From NCBI GenBank assembly GCA_029964075.1, contig CM057133.1, positions 15,958,699-16,022,698 on the forward strand: 64,000 nt of DNA, read 5' to 3'. Shown in pieces: positions 1 to 11,107 of the stretch. The position numbers were made by a program, and so were the translations under genes. Position 1 is the first letter of the stretch; the number at the start of each line of letters is the position of its first letter. Origin of the DNA: Patiria pectinifera. Taxonomy: Eukaryota; Echinodermata; Asteroidea; Valvatida; Asterinidae. The notes below the pieces were generated by a model. It made no database searches. It was not told the origin of the DNA and saw only the letters and a program-made list of their open reading frames with translations.

Positions 1-2546
1 TCTCTGCGGCTATACGAATCTATCTGCCAAATGTTGTGTTTTTGGACCAGTCGGTCACGATTCCCACCATAAGCCAGCTGAATTGTTCAGCCTATTTGCA
101 GGAATATACAAGGATGAACCTCTGGAAGTTTTTGGTACGACAATTTCATTGACTATCCGGTATTTTAGTTTAGTTTGTGCCTCTTCCATTAATTCTACAC
201 CCTTGTTTTTTGTTTCTGTTCTTACATACTTCATGTAGCTGAAATTAAGGTCATGAAAAAAATTGCTTTCGGATGTCAGAGGTGACCAGGAAAAATGTTT
301 ACATCGTGTTTCACTAAAGTCCCAATCTACGATCATCGCTATCAATGGTAAGTGCCGCGTACAATGGCTGATCAGTGTCTATCCTTGTCGTTAATGATAA
401 GTCGGCTCGTGTTCACGTTGTTCCATTATAACTTTCTGCATATTTCTTGGTCTGTTTACATTTTTGACTGTTTACATCCCGTAGGCTGTCCTTGTGTAAT
501 AAGAAGTCACAAGATAGATGTGTCTCAATTTACGATTCAGCGCTTCATTCATCCAGCGAACTCATGGCTAGCGGCAAATCCATCGACGTTGCGATATGGC
601 GTTGATTTTTCGTTTCACTATTAGCCTACTGCTTATTTTGTCCCTTCTGTCTTTACTGTTTTCTGTTCTTACATAATTCACGAAGCTGAAATGAAGGTAG
701 TGGAAAAGTAATCCAACCGACTATTCCTAAGGCCCTATTGAAGCTAATTAAGACACAGGTGTCGCACACAGTGACCAATCAGTGTATATCCTTGGTCATA
801 TATGACATGTCTGCACATGTTCAGGTTGTTTCAATGAAGCCTTCTACTTTTATTTGGAGTTTTCTGTTTTCCTAACATTACTGAATCCTCCCATTTTTTT
901 AAGGATTTTTCACACTCCCGAGGGAGTAAGGTTGTCACTGACGTACATAAATTGGTATAGATATACACATATTGGCTGTCCTTGTACATGTATAGGACTG
1001 CATGAAAATTGCATTCTGGCATCTGAGGTCGTGACAACAAAAATATCATGCCCTGTTGTGAAGGCTTGAAGCTGTTTTTTTGTCTTTTTTCGCAAATGCG
1101 GAACCATACATTGTAAACTGAAATATAGCTGGGACTTCAGAAAAGCTTAAAGTTAGTGAGGATGGCGGCTTGAGGACCTCATACTTTTACGATGAGTACA
1201 CTGTAAAAACGTTGGGCATTACAACGTTGAGTAAAGCTAAATTGAAGTTTGTCATTTTTAGTGAAGATGTTGGTCATTTTTTATAATATAGGTTTTCCCG
1301 GCCAATTTCCAAAAACGTTCATTCACTTCTGAAAATCGGTCATTCATTTTCGTCTGAATTTGAGAAATTGAGAATCGCTCTGAACACGCGTTTCATTTTC
1401 GCTACCAGAGCATTCGATACCATTTCAGTTCAATCAATTAAGTGATTGAGCAGCACCTTTCGTTTATGCTCATTCGGATTCGTTTACAAGACTTCCTTTT
1501 CGCTTTTAGAGGGCGATTTCAAACATTGGCCATTCTACTGATTTCACTTTTAGTTAAATGTTATGTGATGCAATCTGCTATTTTGAATGACAAAAATGTG
1601 CTTTTGATTGCACATTCACGAAATCACATTAGCCCCAACAGTACGATATACTTACCCGCTGAGGTATGATTTGATGGTTTTATTGTGGTAGGCCTAAACT
1701 CTAATGAATATTTTGAAATATTTTTGGCGGTATACTGGAAAAGGTCCCTGTGGATAGTGCCTTAACGTGTCAATTGCCAGACCAAGCAATCGTCAAGGGC
1801 GCCCTCATTTATTTCAGTTCACATGTTTTCTTTTAATTTGGGCCGACAGAAGATTGCCCGCGCGACAAATTATGGAGAACGTGTAGCTATAAATTTCTCA
1901 TCTTCGATTTCATCGATCAATTGGTAAACAAATGTTTGACTCGCAAACAGAAACTGTCTGGAATAACCCAGTGAGGGAGTGTGAAACATCAAACGGCCGT
2001 CGGATAGCTGATGGTAGATCCGTCATGCATCGCTGGTCAAATTCCGGCCTTTTCAGATACGGACAGGTACGGCACTGCGCAGGTAGCTGCATGCAGTGTA
2101 TACAGTACATAGCAAACCTGCACGCACAATGCACATTGTGGTGTAATACAGTGTGTGCGGCAATGCATTGTTATACACCTGCATGCCAACGGATTTAATT
2201 TTGATCGACAGAGAAAAAAACAGTCAGAATCCGCTGTAGAAATTAGAATTTTATCAATTGATGGGGACAATATAGGCCTAAGTTGCAGGAAAATGAGGTG
2301 AGAAATTCGGAGAGATACGCCGCGGTTAAGCAATGGCGTTTCGTGGTATTTGGCAGCGATGTATGAGACCATGCATAGAAACGATGCTTGGGGCGACGGT
2401 ACATGTATAAGTGGAAATGGTGGCCATTCTTGTTGACTCAACCAGACACCAGAAACTGTGCTAGGAACCTTCGGCAGGTAGGCCTACGTGTGCAGATATT
2501 GTGTTGAGTGCATGGACAGTGTTTGCTCGGGAAGTCCATATCCAAA
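1..2546. other. Non-coding 5' flank of the GPCR
   Basis: No convincing gene. Two diverged direct copies of a roughly 440-490 bp segment are visible. TTTTCTGTTCTTACATA followed by AGCTGAA occurs near 210 and 658, and GGCTGTCCTTGT near 484 and 974. The transcription start of the receptor cannot be placed. Confidence 0.5.
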
Positions 2547-4364
2547 ATGACGGATTCCGGATTGGTAACGAGTGCGATAAGTACGGGTTTGTGGATATCT
2601 CCGGATTCGTTGACGACCGAGCCTTCCGAAATCATGACTTTTGGCTTGAGCACAATTGACTTGGATGCTTCGACCGGTGATCTGTCTACTACTACAGATA
2701 ATGTTAATCTAACGGGGACATTGGATAATGCCACTGGATTGACAACAGTGTTACAGAATGTCACCAGTAGTGCAATGATGTCATCGTCGTCTTGGAGTAC
2801 AGGAGAGGTGATGACGACGACAGTAGCAGACTCAGCGGTAGCTGTAGTTGCTGCCGTCTTCATGTCGATCTTCGTTCTCATAGCACTGGTTGGAAACGTG
2901 TGTTGCCTGATCGCTCTCACTCACAAAAACCTGGAAAAGACTTTCGTGTTGAACACGTTCCTGGGCAACATTTGCGCTGTCCAGCTGTGCGACAGCGTAC
3001 TAACGATGCCGCTGGTAATAGGGGCCGCCGCCAGTGGATACTGGCCATACGGTGAATTCATGTGTCAGTTGAGTGCATTCGTCCTGAATTTGATCAACGT
3101 TGAGACCATTATAGCTTTGGCCTTACTGGCCCTCGACCGCCTGTTGGCAGTGCGTTGGCCCAACGTTTACAGCAAGATGAACCGGGTGAAAGCCAGCCTT
3201 ATCACAGGGTATGCTTGGCTTCACGGTACGGCATTCACTCTGGTCATCGTTGCAGGAGTGATAACAACAGAGTACCTCCCAGACTGTTACCTCTGTTCCG
3301 TTTCCTCGCAGACCGGAACAGTTTACTTGGTGTTTTTCTCGTTGTTTTGCTACATTTTACCGTTGATCATCATCGTCTCAATGTATGTGGTCATTATCAA
3401 GGTAGCAGTGGACGAAAAGCCCACTGTGCAGAATTTCAACGCTGAGGTTAACTACGCTAACAGGTTGGGTCGCCGATCCAAGTTGTGGAGAGAACTCAGA
3501 CAAGCCAAAACTGTAGGGGCACTCGTGATCCTGTGGTGCCTCTTCGAAGGCCCATATCTTGCCATACAGACTGTCTACTTGTACGGGGACTCCGGTTACC
3601 CTAGTGCTTCTGACAATGTGTTCTCAACTCCAGTCAAAACTGGCTTCACTTGGATGCGGTTCTGCTACGCGTGGATCGTGCCGCTTGTTGTTTTCGTAGG
3701 CGTTCCAGAAGTCCGGGAGCAATTATCAAGCACTTGTGCCTGCCGCAAGAAAAATATGGTGGACTCGGGTCGACAAGAGATACTGGCCCAACCTGGGGTT
3801 CGCACGTCATGGGCGCCGAGCGACTCGTCCAGCAGCCGACCTTCAACTCTCGGTCGCTCCTTCCACGTCCCGGTCCTCTTTGCCACGTCCGGGGGACTGC
3901 GTCTGCAGATCGGTAACAAACAGAGGGGGAACGATGTGGACAAGGCAGAAGATTTCCACCAGGGCTTTTACCCGGATCCCCGGACCAAGTATGACCCTAC
4001 TAAGTCCCGCTACCCACCACCCCTGACCCCAGTGCCGCATAGCAGCGATGAGGACACAGGTGGGAGCTGGGACATCCGTGCTGCTGTCCGAGGTGACAGT
4101 CCAGAGCCTGGTGAGATAGCTCAGGACATCCCCCAGGCGTCCCTCAGGAAATCATCGGACCCGGATCGAGATCGTTCGCCAAGCACCTCGTCCAGTTTCC
4201 AACTCTCACTCACAAGCCGTGAGCTGAAATTGAGCCGCAACAACGGTACCCCTCGTAGTCCAAACGGAGCGCCTTCCCCTAGCCCAGTGGTTACCCCTCG
4301 TCAACAAGCGCCAGAGACACCGCCCGGATCCATTCCCCAATCGGAAACCAACACACCTCGCTAA
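2547..4364 (+). CDS. Orphan rhodopsin-class (class A) GPCR, intronless, atypical motifs
   Basis: A single uninterrupted frame encodes 605 aa. I start at the ATG at 2547 (AAAATGA, A at -3) because the frame upstream to 2508 opens only with GTG. The first 95 residues are Ser/Thr-rich with N-glycosylation sequons (NLT, NAT, NVT). Seven hydrophobic segments lie near residues 97-123, 133-157, 170-196, 214-240, 257-285, 322-345 and 365-388. Seen landmarks are N117 (GNVCC), C173 at the top of TM3, W224 in TM4, a Cys pair in loop 2 (C247, C250), P272 in TM5 and P336 in TM6. DRY is DRL, the TM6 toggle Trp is Glu (LFEGPY), the TM7 NPxxY is VPLVV, and the TM2 Asp site appears to be Gln. The 217-residue tail is rich in SP/TP sites. 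The GPY in TM6, the WLH in TM4 and the long tail faintly recall GPR161/SREB-type orphans, but I assign no ligand. A plasma-membrane or ciliary location would be inference. Confidence 0.88.
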   Translation: MTDSGLVTSAISTGLWISPDSLTTEPSEIMTFGLSTIDLDASTGDLSTTTDNVNLTGTLDNATGLTTVLQNVTSSAMMSSSSWSTGEVMTTTVADSAVAVVAAVFMSIFVLIALVGNVCCLIALTHKNLEKTFVLNTFLGNICAVQLCDSVLTMPLVIGAAASGYWPYGEFMCQLSAFVLNLINVETIIALALLALDRLLAVRWPNVYSKMNRVKASLITGYAWLHGTAFTLVIVAGVITTEYLPDCYLCSVSSQTGTVYLVFFSLFCYILPLIIIVSMYVVIIKVAVDEKPTVQNFNAEVNYANRLGRRSKLWRELRQAKTVGALVILWCLFEGPYLAIQTVYLYGDSGYPSASDNVFSTPVKTGFTWMRFCYAWIVPLVVFVGVPEVREQLSSTCACRKKNMVDSGRQEILAQPGVRTSWAPSDSSSSRPSTLGRSFHVPVLFATSGGLRLQIGNKQRGNDVDKAEDFHQGFYPDPRTKYDPTKSRYPPPLTPVPHSSDEDTGGSWDIRAAVRGDSPEPGEIAQDIPQASLRKSSDPDRDRSPSTSSSFQLSLTSRELKLSRNNGTPRSPNGAPSPSPVVTPRQQAPETPPGSIPQSETNTPR

Positions 4365-6080
4365 GGTGAGTAAATTAATTCCAATTCTTTAATAATCTAG
4401 TTTGGGAAAGTAATCATCTTGCCATTCAGATCTTCGATCATTTATTTCAAACCCTCCGACAGACCACAATGTCAAGCAAAATACTATTTGGAAAAACTTG
4501 ACACTACACAAAAATACACAACACGCATTTCTTTTATATCATTCTATTAAATACCGACGTAATTTGATGTAAGTAACAATGATCAAACACCACAGTGCTC
4601 GCCCCAGATCAAACAATATTTCGAACTGCTTTCAAATGAAAAAAAATGTTTAAAAAGGGTGCAAATCTTAAACGTTTTATAAATTTCCATTGGTGTCACT
4701 TAAAAATACACACGCACAAAATATTTGGCTCTTGGTTATCGCGGCGTTTTTTTCATGTTTTTGATAGAGTAAAAGAAATGTGAAATAGGTTATGTAAAAC
4801 AACATTTTGCAAAAAGGTCGTTGAAAGAAATTGCTTGCACGGAACATTTTAAGTTTTTACGCTGTCTTCATTCCGGCTTTAAAGCGGGAAATTCAAGGTT
4901 TGGGTGGAATTTCACAATGCAGAATTTGAAATTGCATCCTGAGCTGCCGAGCTGAAATTACGCTTAGAAAAGACCGTGAATGTCATTTTGCTACGTTTTA
5001 ACACTTCTCCTCCAGGAGAAACAATGTCAGAAAACTGCACAGAACATTAAACTTTGGCAAAAAGCGGCCTTGTTGTCCCACGAGTAGGTTTACAAAGAAA
5101 ACCACACAAAGAAGTAATTTATCATTCTGTTTAGCGGTCTGGTCCAACGACAATTTTCATATAATCACGCTTTCTGAATTAAATACTGTTTCAAAATCAC
5201 CCAAAGCCTTCCGAAGATCATTACTGACATTATAATTAAACCCTTTCTAGTTATAAGCGGCACATTTTTTTTTAAACGTACACATAATGTGCACTTACTC
5301 CCGTGCCAAACGCAAAATCATGTACATGTAGACGGTATGCAATGCAGGTGATATTTTAACATGACCTTTGTATTTACATGAAGCCGAATGACAAGTGACC
5401 ATTCTAGGCCAAATAAGTTAAACTATAAACAGGCAGTTTGTTTTCGTGATCGCATAGGACCTGACGAGTAAAGGTTTTTTTATAAAAGTTGATTCCTTTA
5501 AATTGTTACATTGCTCTTTATTTAAAAGAAATTGAAATAGCTTTTCGTGTACATGTTCATCCTACATGTATCGGAAGCAAAGCATAAGCGCACATAAATA
5601 TTGTTGAATTGATCTGAAGCATTCAACTTTTTGTTTTGTTTTGTTTTGTTTTTTTTTGCTGTACGAACACTTTTGTTTCAAAGTATCACGTGAAGAGTGC
5701 ACTCCCAATGTGAATGCGGGTCCAGATTTCGTAACCATCATTAGTTTCGGATTAAGATCATCGTGAGCTCAAGCCTGTTTTAAAGCGATCAAAACTTTTA
5801 AATGAGTATTAAAAAGATTAGGCTTATGACACATACAAATACGCTTCACGTGTAGATGAAAGCCGAGATATCGTTGGGTTAATATAATTCGGCCAAGATG
5901 TACATAACTCGGTCCAGTAACAATGATGTACATAATGCTCTGGGCGTGCGTATCAGGGGTGGGGGTGCTGGCCTGTAGAGAAAGAAGAGAAAACTGTACT
6001 GTTTAATTGATATTGCAAAAACATATTAAACTTCAATATTAAACTTCAATAGTAATCATTGGAGAACTTGAAATACTTAA
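4365..6080. other. 3' flank of the GPCR, no gene seen
   Basis: AT-rich sequence without coding potential. It opens with G|GTGAGT just after the stop, a possible 3' UTR splice donor. A short (TTTTG)n tract lies at about 5630-5658. No other feature recognised. Confidence 0.5.
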
Positions 6081-6099
6081 ATCGCATATGAGCAGTGTT

Positions 6100-6300
6100 G
6101 TAGTACTCGTACTTGGTACTCTTACTCGAGTACTACTCGAGTACTACTCGAGTACTTTTTTTATAGTACTCGTACTCGAATGTCAAAGTACTCGTACTGG
6201 AAATGACGGTACTCGTACTCAGGCAGCAAAGTACTTGTACTCGACATGTCGAAGTTGTACTCGATCCTCAAAGTACTCGTAGACCTACTCGAATATAAGT
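6100..6300. repeat. GTACTCG low-complexity array, copy 1
   Basis: Irregular repetition of GTACTCG, with self-complementary AGTACTACTCGAGTACT segments that could form hairpins. The left edge (GCAGTGTTGTAGTACTCG) recalls hAT-type termini with subterminal repeats, but no matching right end or target duplication was found. Confidence 0.7.
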
Positions 6301-6537
6301 ACTCGGGAAAAACCCGTATAGCTTGACCTACCACGGCCTTGTTTTATCGATACTTTCAGTTTGAAATGCTTGACTGGCTCGCGGAGAAATCGAAGTTTCC
6401 TGGATTTTCCTCTGTGCACGTCCGGACAAACACATTTAACAGCTGGCCGTGATTGGGTCTGTATATCCGTCTGACTGGGCCGGGACCAGGACCAATTACG
6501 CACAATGAACCATTTGCCGTATGGCCATATTCGGAAA

Positions 6538-6675
6538 TAGAAGTACTCGTACTCGGAAGTACTCGTACTCGTACTCCGAAGTGCAAGTACTCGTACTCGG
6601 AAGTACAAGTACTCGTACTCGGAGACCTGTACTTGTACTCGGAAGTACAAGTACTCGTACTCGTACTCGATAACC
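6538..6675. repeat. GTACTCG low-complexity array, copy 2
   Basis: Repeated GAAGTACTCGTACTCG units in the same strand sense as copy 1, about 240 bp away. The two arrays may be the subterminal parts of one transposon, with the intervening sequence as its interior. Confidence 0.65.
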
Positions 6676-7080
6676 TAAGTACATATGGTCGGCCTATTTT
6701 GTACTCCTTGCGCTCACTCGAAGACGCTTCGTCTGCACAATCGTGCTGTTTGACTGCAAATCAACTTATATAAGCAACCGTTATCAATGTCACATCGTGT
6801 ATAATGTTAATGACTTAAAAGATATTTGGAAGGTTTGACGCCAAATGCTCAAACGAAATTGAACAGAAATCTTCGCAAACTCTGCATGGATGTGTTTAGT
6901 GAAATACCACGTAATTAACCGGTTTCCAAATTTCTAAAAATCAACACGCATCAGCACAGCGTGAGGTGTGTGTTTTTATATATTAATTCACAATTAATGC
7001 GCCAGAGGTCTACTCATGCGTATCCGGCCCTATTGAATAAAAGTACCTCGAAGATGGCTGCTGTATGTGCGAACGATCTA

Positions 7081-7589
7081 CAGGGCGAGTAAAAAAAAAC
7101 GAAACCCAAATGTCGGGACGATTGTTTTAGTGAAGTTTTGCATGTACCACTTGCAAAATCTAGGATATGAAAGCCCAATTCATAAACTCAGTTGTAGTAC
7201 AAGAATAATTCAAATCACCTATGTACTTTTCAAGTTACGGAATTTTAAACACAACCATCGTTTTAAGGTTCTGTCCACGGATCACCAAAAAGTTCAGTGT
7301 TCTTTCAGCAAAACGAAAACAAATCACATAGGGATGTGTGTGAATTGTTTTCGTTTTGCTGAAAGAACGCACACCTTTTTTGTGATCCGTGGACAGAACT
7401 TTAAAACGGTGGTTGTGTTTAAAATTCCGTAACTTAAAAAGTACATGAGTGATTTGAATGATTCTTGTACTAAAAGAAAGCGTATGAATTGGGCTTTTAT
7501 GTTCTATATTTTCAAAGTGCTACATAAAGAACTTCACTAAAACAATAGTCCCGACATTTGGGTTTCGGGGTTTTTTTTTACTCACCCTG
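7081..7589. mobile_element. Palindromic MITE with TA target duplication, copy 1
   Basis: A 509-bp near-perfect foldback. The left end CAGGGCGAGTAAAAAAAA and the right end TTTTTTTTACTCACCCTG are inverted, and the arms run inward for about 240 bp. TA flanks both ends (7079-7080, 7590-7591), as for Tc1/mariner-like elements. No transposase. Confidence 0.8.
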
Positions 7590-8130
7590 TATTTAGGTGC
7601 ACAAATCGAAATGAATCGGACTGTTTCAAACTTTGTACCTCCGCCCTATCCATAGGTTTGAAGCCTTTTCAAGGAAATTTGCTACCATTAAGAAAAACCA
7701 CGTAACCTCTTTACAAACAGTGCCCTGACGCAACTGATTCGCCATCAGGTTTGCAGTTAAGGGTTTTTTTTTATTGAAAACAACAAGTTCCCTTAATAAT
7801 CAATTATTCTTGATCTTTGGAGGTTGACCGGCCCTATGGGAATAGAATATTGTTTAATCTCAAAAGCCGGTCAGAAATCCGTACCGACTACCCATGGGAA
7901 AAAACCCAAACACGCGTCTACGGCGCGTGCGTCTTAGTTGATTCAAGATGGCGGACGTGATGATTCAACATGTTGGCATGGTCAGCCAGTCCATTTAGCA
8001 TAGAGGACAACGGACGAAACGCAGTCTTTCTAAATCATTGGCGGTGCGCTACTTGCTTTGTACCAAGAATAGTGATGGCTAAACCTATATAAGTTGAGTT
8101 TCGGATAATGAGAACGAGAAAAAAAAACAC

Positions 8131-8320
8131 GTTGCATCCTGACGCCACTTTTTTTCATCATTATCTCAATGAAGGTCGACCTTTGCAAAAATGTTGAAAA
8201 GACATGAAATTGGGACTGAGAAACATTTCCAATTTTGTTCGAAAATACTTTGAGAATGCACTCAACTCTGCATAGACTTTTTACACAACCACAGAAGTGG
8301 CGTCAGGATACTACATTCTT
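8131..8320. repeat. Short inverted-repeat element (CCTGACGCCACTT family)
   Basis: GCATCCTGACGCCACTTTTT at the left is matched in inverse by AAGTGGCGTCAGGATACTAC at the right. The same terminal motif occurs at 55024, 55896 and 57255-57281. Confidence 0.5.
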
Positions 8321-8934
8321 TCCATGAAAACCTGTGAAGGACCCCAGCTGAAAAAAACGAAGGTTCCTTCTCTGTGCATAAAGCATTTAAGTATCAACCT
8401 GTACATTCAATGGTCTTGGTAAACTAATAACGGGATAGGCGCCGAACGTTAAGTCAACTCTCAACAGGTGGAACCTGGCCAATCACCATTGTCACATCGC
8501 GCGTATTGTCCCATTGACGTCATCGACATCAATAGTCCCATCGTAACTTACAATAGGTGGCATTAACAAGAGAGACGATGTGTCAACAACCCCAGTCGGA
8601 CAACTGAGAACATTCTTGTGTACACATGTGACTGGCTCATGTATACGCTCGCAGGCTCTGGAATTCAATTTGAATGAAACTCACAAACATGAAACCAATG
8701 CTTCATCTTCTTGATCGCCTTCCATTATCATCGTCGGTAATCCAGCTTTAAGGATGACGATTTCCAAATTTTCATCAACAACCATTCTTTTGGAAAAATC
8801 TCGCAGATTATTCCATCGAAATTTGCTTCGCGTTTGAAGAATTATACCCGAGTAGTTTGTGATATTTTTTTCTCACATTAACCTTGGACAAAAACCGACA
8901 ACACTGAGTATTTGTACATGAAGTTACATGAGGG

Positions 8935-9320
8935 TACACCCAAGCAAATAAATTCCCATAGACACCAGTGTTAATCCCATAATTCAAAAAAAAATACCCA
9001 GAACTCTCACAGGTATTCAGGCTGCACATAAAAATGATGATCAACATGTCATATTTCATTAATCCAAACTTTTGGTGGGTTGACCGATGAGTTTTTGAGA
9101 AATTCTCACCCAAAGAAGACGACCGCTAAAACGAGTGATGTTTCCAAATATGTAAAAGCAGCCATCTTGAAAAAAAAGATCCGTCAACAACATGACCAAA
9201 AAGCGCCACTTTCGGGTCCAATTGCATCCAAAATGCTCGGAATTGGAAACCCCAAATACCGCTGCGTTCGTCGCCACATCGCGCAGCTCATCGCAAGAGG
9301 TATACATATTTTAAACATTA
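8935..9320. repeat. Interspersed repeat, related to 58270-58735
   Basis: Shares long segments with 58270-58735 (CAGAACTCTCACAGGTATTC, TCTCACCCAAAGAAGACGAC) and, more distantly, with 13557-14025. Non-coding. Confidence 0.6.
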
Positions 9321-10633
9321 GAGGGGTGTTTAAAAAAACATGAAGTAAAATTGTTGAACAAACTCATTGAACAAAAATAATTTTTGATTTGTTTTGACTT
9401 TTGAATGAAAGGTGTTCATGAATGGGAATAAAATGTGCTTGGTCGGTATTAAACAAGTACACGTTTAAAACCGGCTTGGGGCCTGATTGCCCATAATGTC
9501 CCTGGCAATGGGTCTGGCCATTACTAGATATCATTTATTCCCTTATTAATACAGCAAGAAATGCCGAAAAGAGACCTTTTTTTGGTGTCCTCCACAAGAA
9601 AACCGGTTCTACCAAGAGTCAATATACTTTTAGATGTCCCAGAAAATTACCCAAAATAACAACAGAATATCAACCTCCACCATTCAAGTATCTAATCGTA
9701 TACACGCTAAAAATGTTGTCGTGGGGATAAAAAGGTTGGACGTGAAGTCTTGTTTGGGAATTATAGTTTGCACTTGAAACAATCTCAACATAGGCTTAAG
9801 AAATCATAGTAACTTGAGGGTCTGTCAATAGATAACGTATTTTTATGGGGGGGGGGGCTTTAAAAACCACTTTTCAAGATGAACAACATCTACGTCGAGT
9901 GTTTGGTACAGATGCTAAAACGTTCTTTCCCACAAAAGCAATTCGGTTTATGTGCATTGGTTAAGGCAGTAAAGCTCGTTCAATCCAACGGAGGATGACA
10001 TCTTAGTTAAGGTGCCGCACCGTGCCTGTCCCGAACAATGAATACCTGGGGTATAGTTCTTCAGAAGATGCTCTGGCGAGCTTTTGTTCCGCTTTTTCCG
10101 GAGATTAACTTTAAAGTAATAGCCTTTTTTAAAAATGGAGCTCATTATTTGCACTTCGTTCTGAATAGCTCTACCCATCAGTGGTGCATTATTATATGCG
10201 CACATGAGATGGTCTCAAGGCCCTATTATAAAGACAATATCGATCTATCTCTGTATGCATTCTCACCGCACTGTTACCAAACAGCTCGATGATACCTAGA
10301 CTTGAAAGAAGTCGGCGCATTGATTGTAAGTTGTCCATGAATGCTGTGGGGTGCCCCAAAACACAAGAAGAGCAACAAGAGGACTTGGTCTTAAGTCCAA
10401 ACTAAAATATCCACAATGAAGAATGCATACCGTTGGGAAAAAATCAATAAATAGCCCCTAGTATAGTCTGATATGATGGTGTATTTTTAGGCACGACATC
10501 TGCCTTTCAAGGCCTACCAATACTGCCTACTTGTGAAACTTAAAAAGTGACTGAAAAGGGTTGCAGACAGAAATCGTTACCTGCATGTTTGTCAGTAATT
10601 TAAAGATGTAATTTGGACAAATTATCCCATCGG

Positions 10634-11107
10634 TCAAAAAAAAAACGAAACCCAATTGCCGGGAACATTGTTTTAGTGAAGTTCAGCACGAAGCACTTTC
10701 AAAATCTAGGATATGACAGTCCAAATCATAAGCTTTCTTTTGGTACAGGAATCATTCAAATCACTCATGTAATTTCAAGTTATGAATTTTAAACAGAACA
10801 ACCGTTTTAAAAGTCTGTTCACAGATCACAAAACGGTGCAGCAAAACAAAAACAATGTGCGTGAATTGTTTTCTTTTTGCTAAAAGAACGCATACCGTTT
10901 TTTGTGATTACTGGACAGAACTTTAAACGGTAGTTGTGTTTAAAATTCCGTAACTTGAAAAGTACATGAGTGATTTGAATGATTGTTGTAGTAAAAGAAA
11001 GCTTATGAATTGGGCTTTCATATACTAGATTTTGGAAGTGCTACATGCGGAACTTAATAACAACAATAGTCCCGACATTTGGGTTCCTTTTTAAATTCAC
11101 CAGGATA
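10634..11107. mobile_element. Palindromic TA-target MITE, diverged copy 2
   Basis: Same family as 7081-7589: AACGAAACCCAATTGCCGGG near the left, inverse GACATTTGGGTTCC near the right, and the shared AAAGCCCAATTCATAAGCTTTC interior motif in inverse form. The termini are decayed, so the ends are approximate. Confidence 0.65.

Noticed and set aside
2438..2920. 160-residue minus-strand frame
   Set aside because: Antisense to the receptor N-terminus. The plus strand carries the recognisable transmembrane protein.
6285..6773. Frames rich in VRVLVLPSTSTS-type repeats
   Set aside because: Created by the GTACTCG repeats, open in several frames on both strands.
7067..7432. 121-residue frame
   Set aside because: Lies across the left arm and centre of a palindromic MITE. 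No coding signature.
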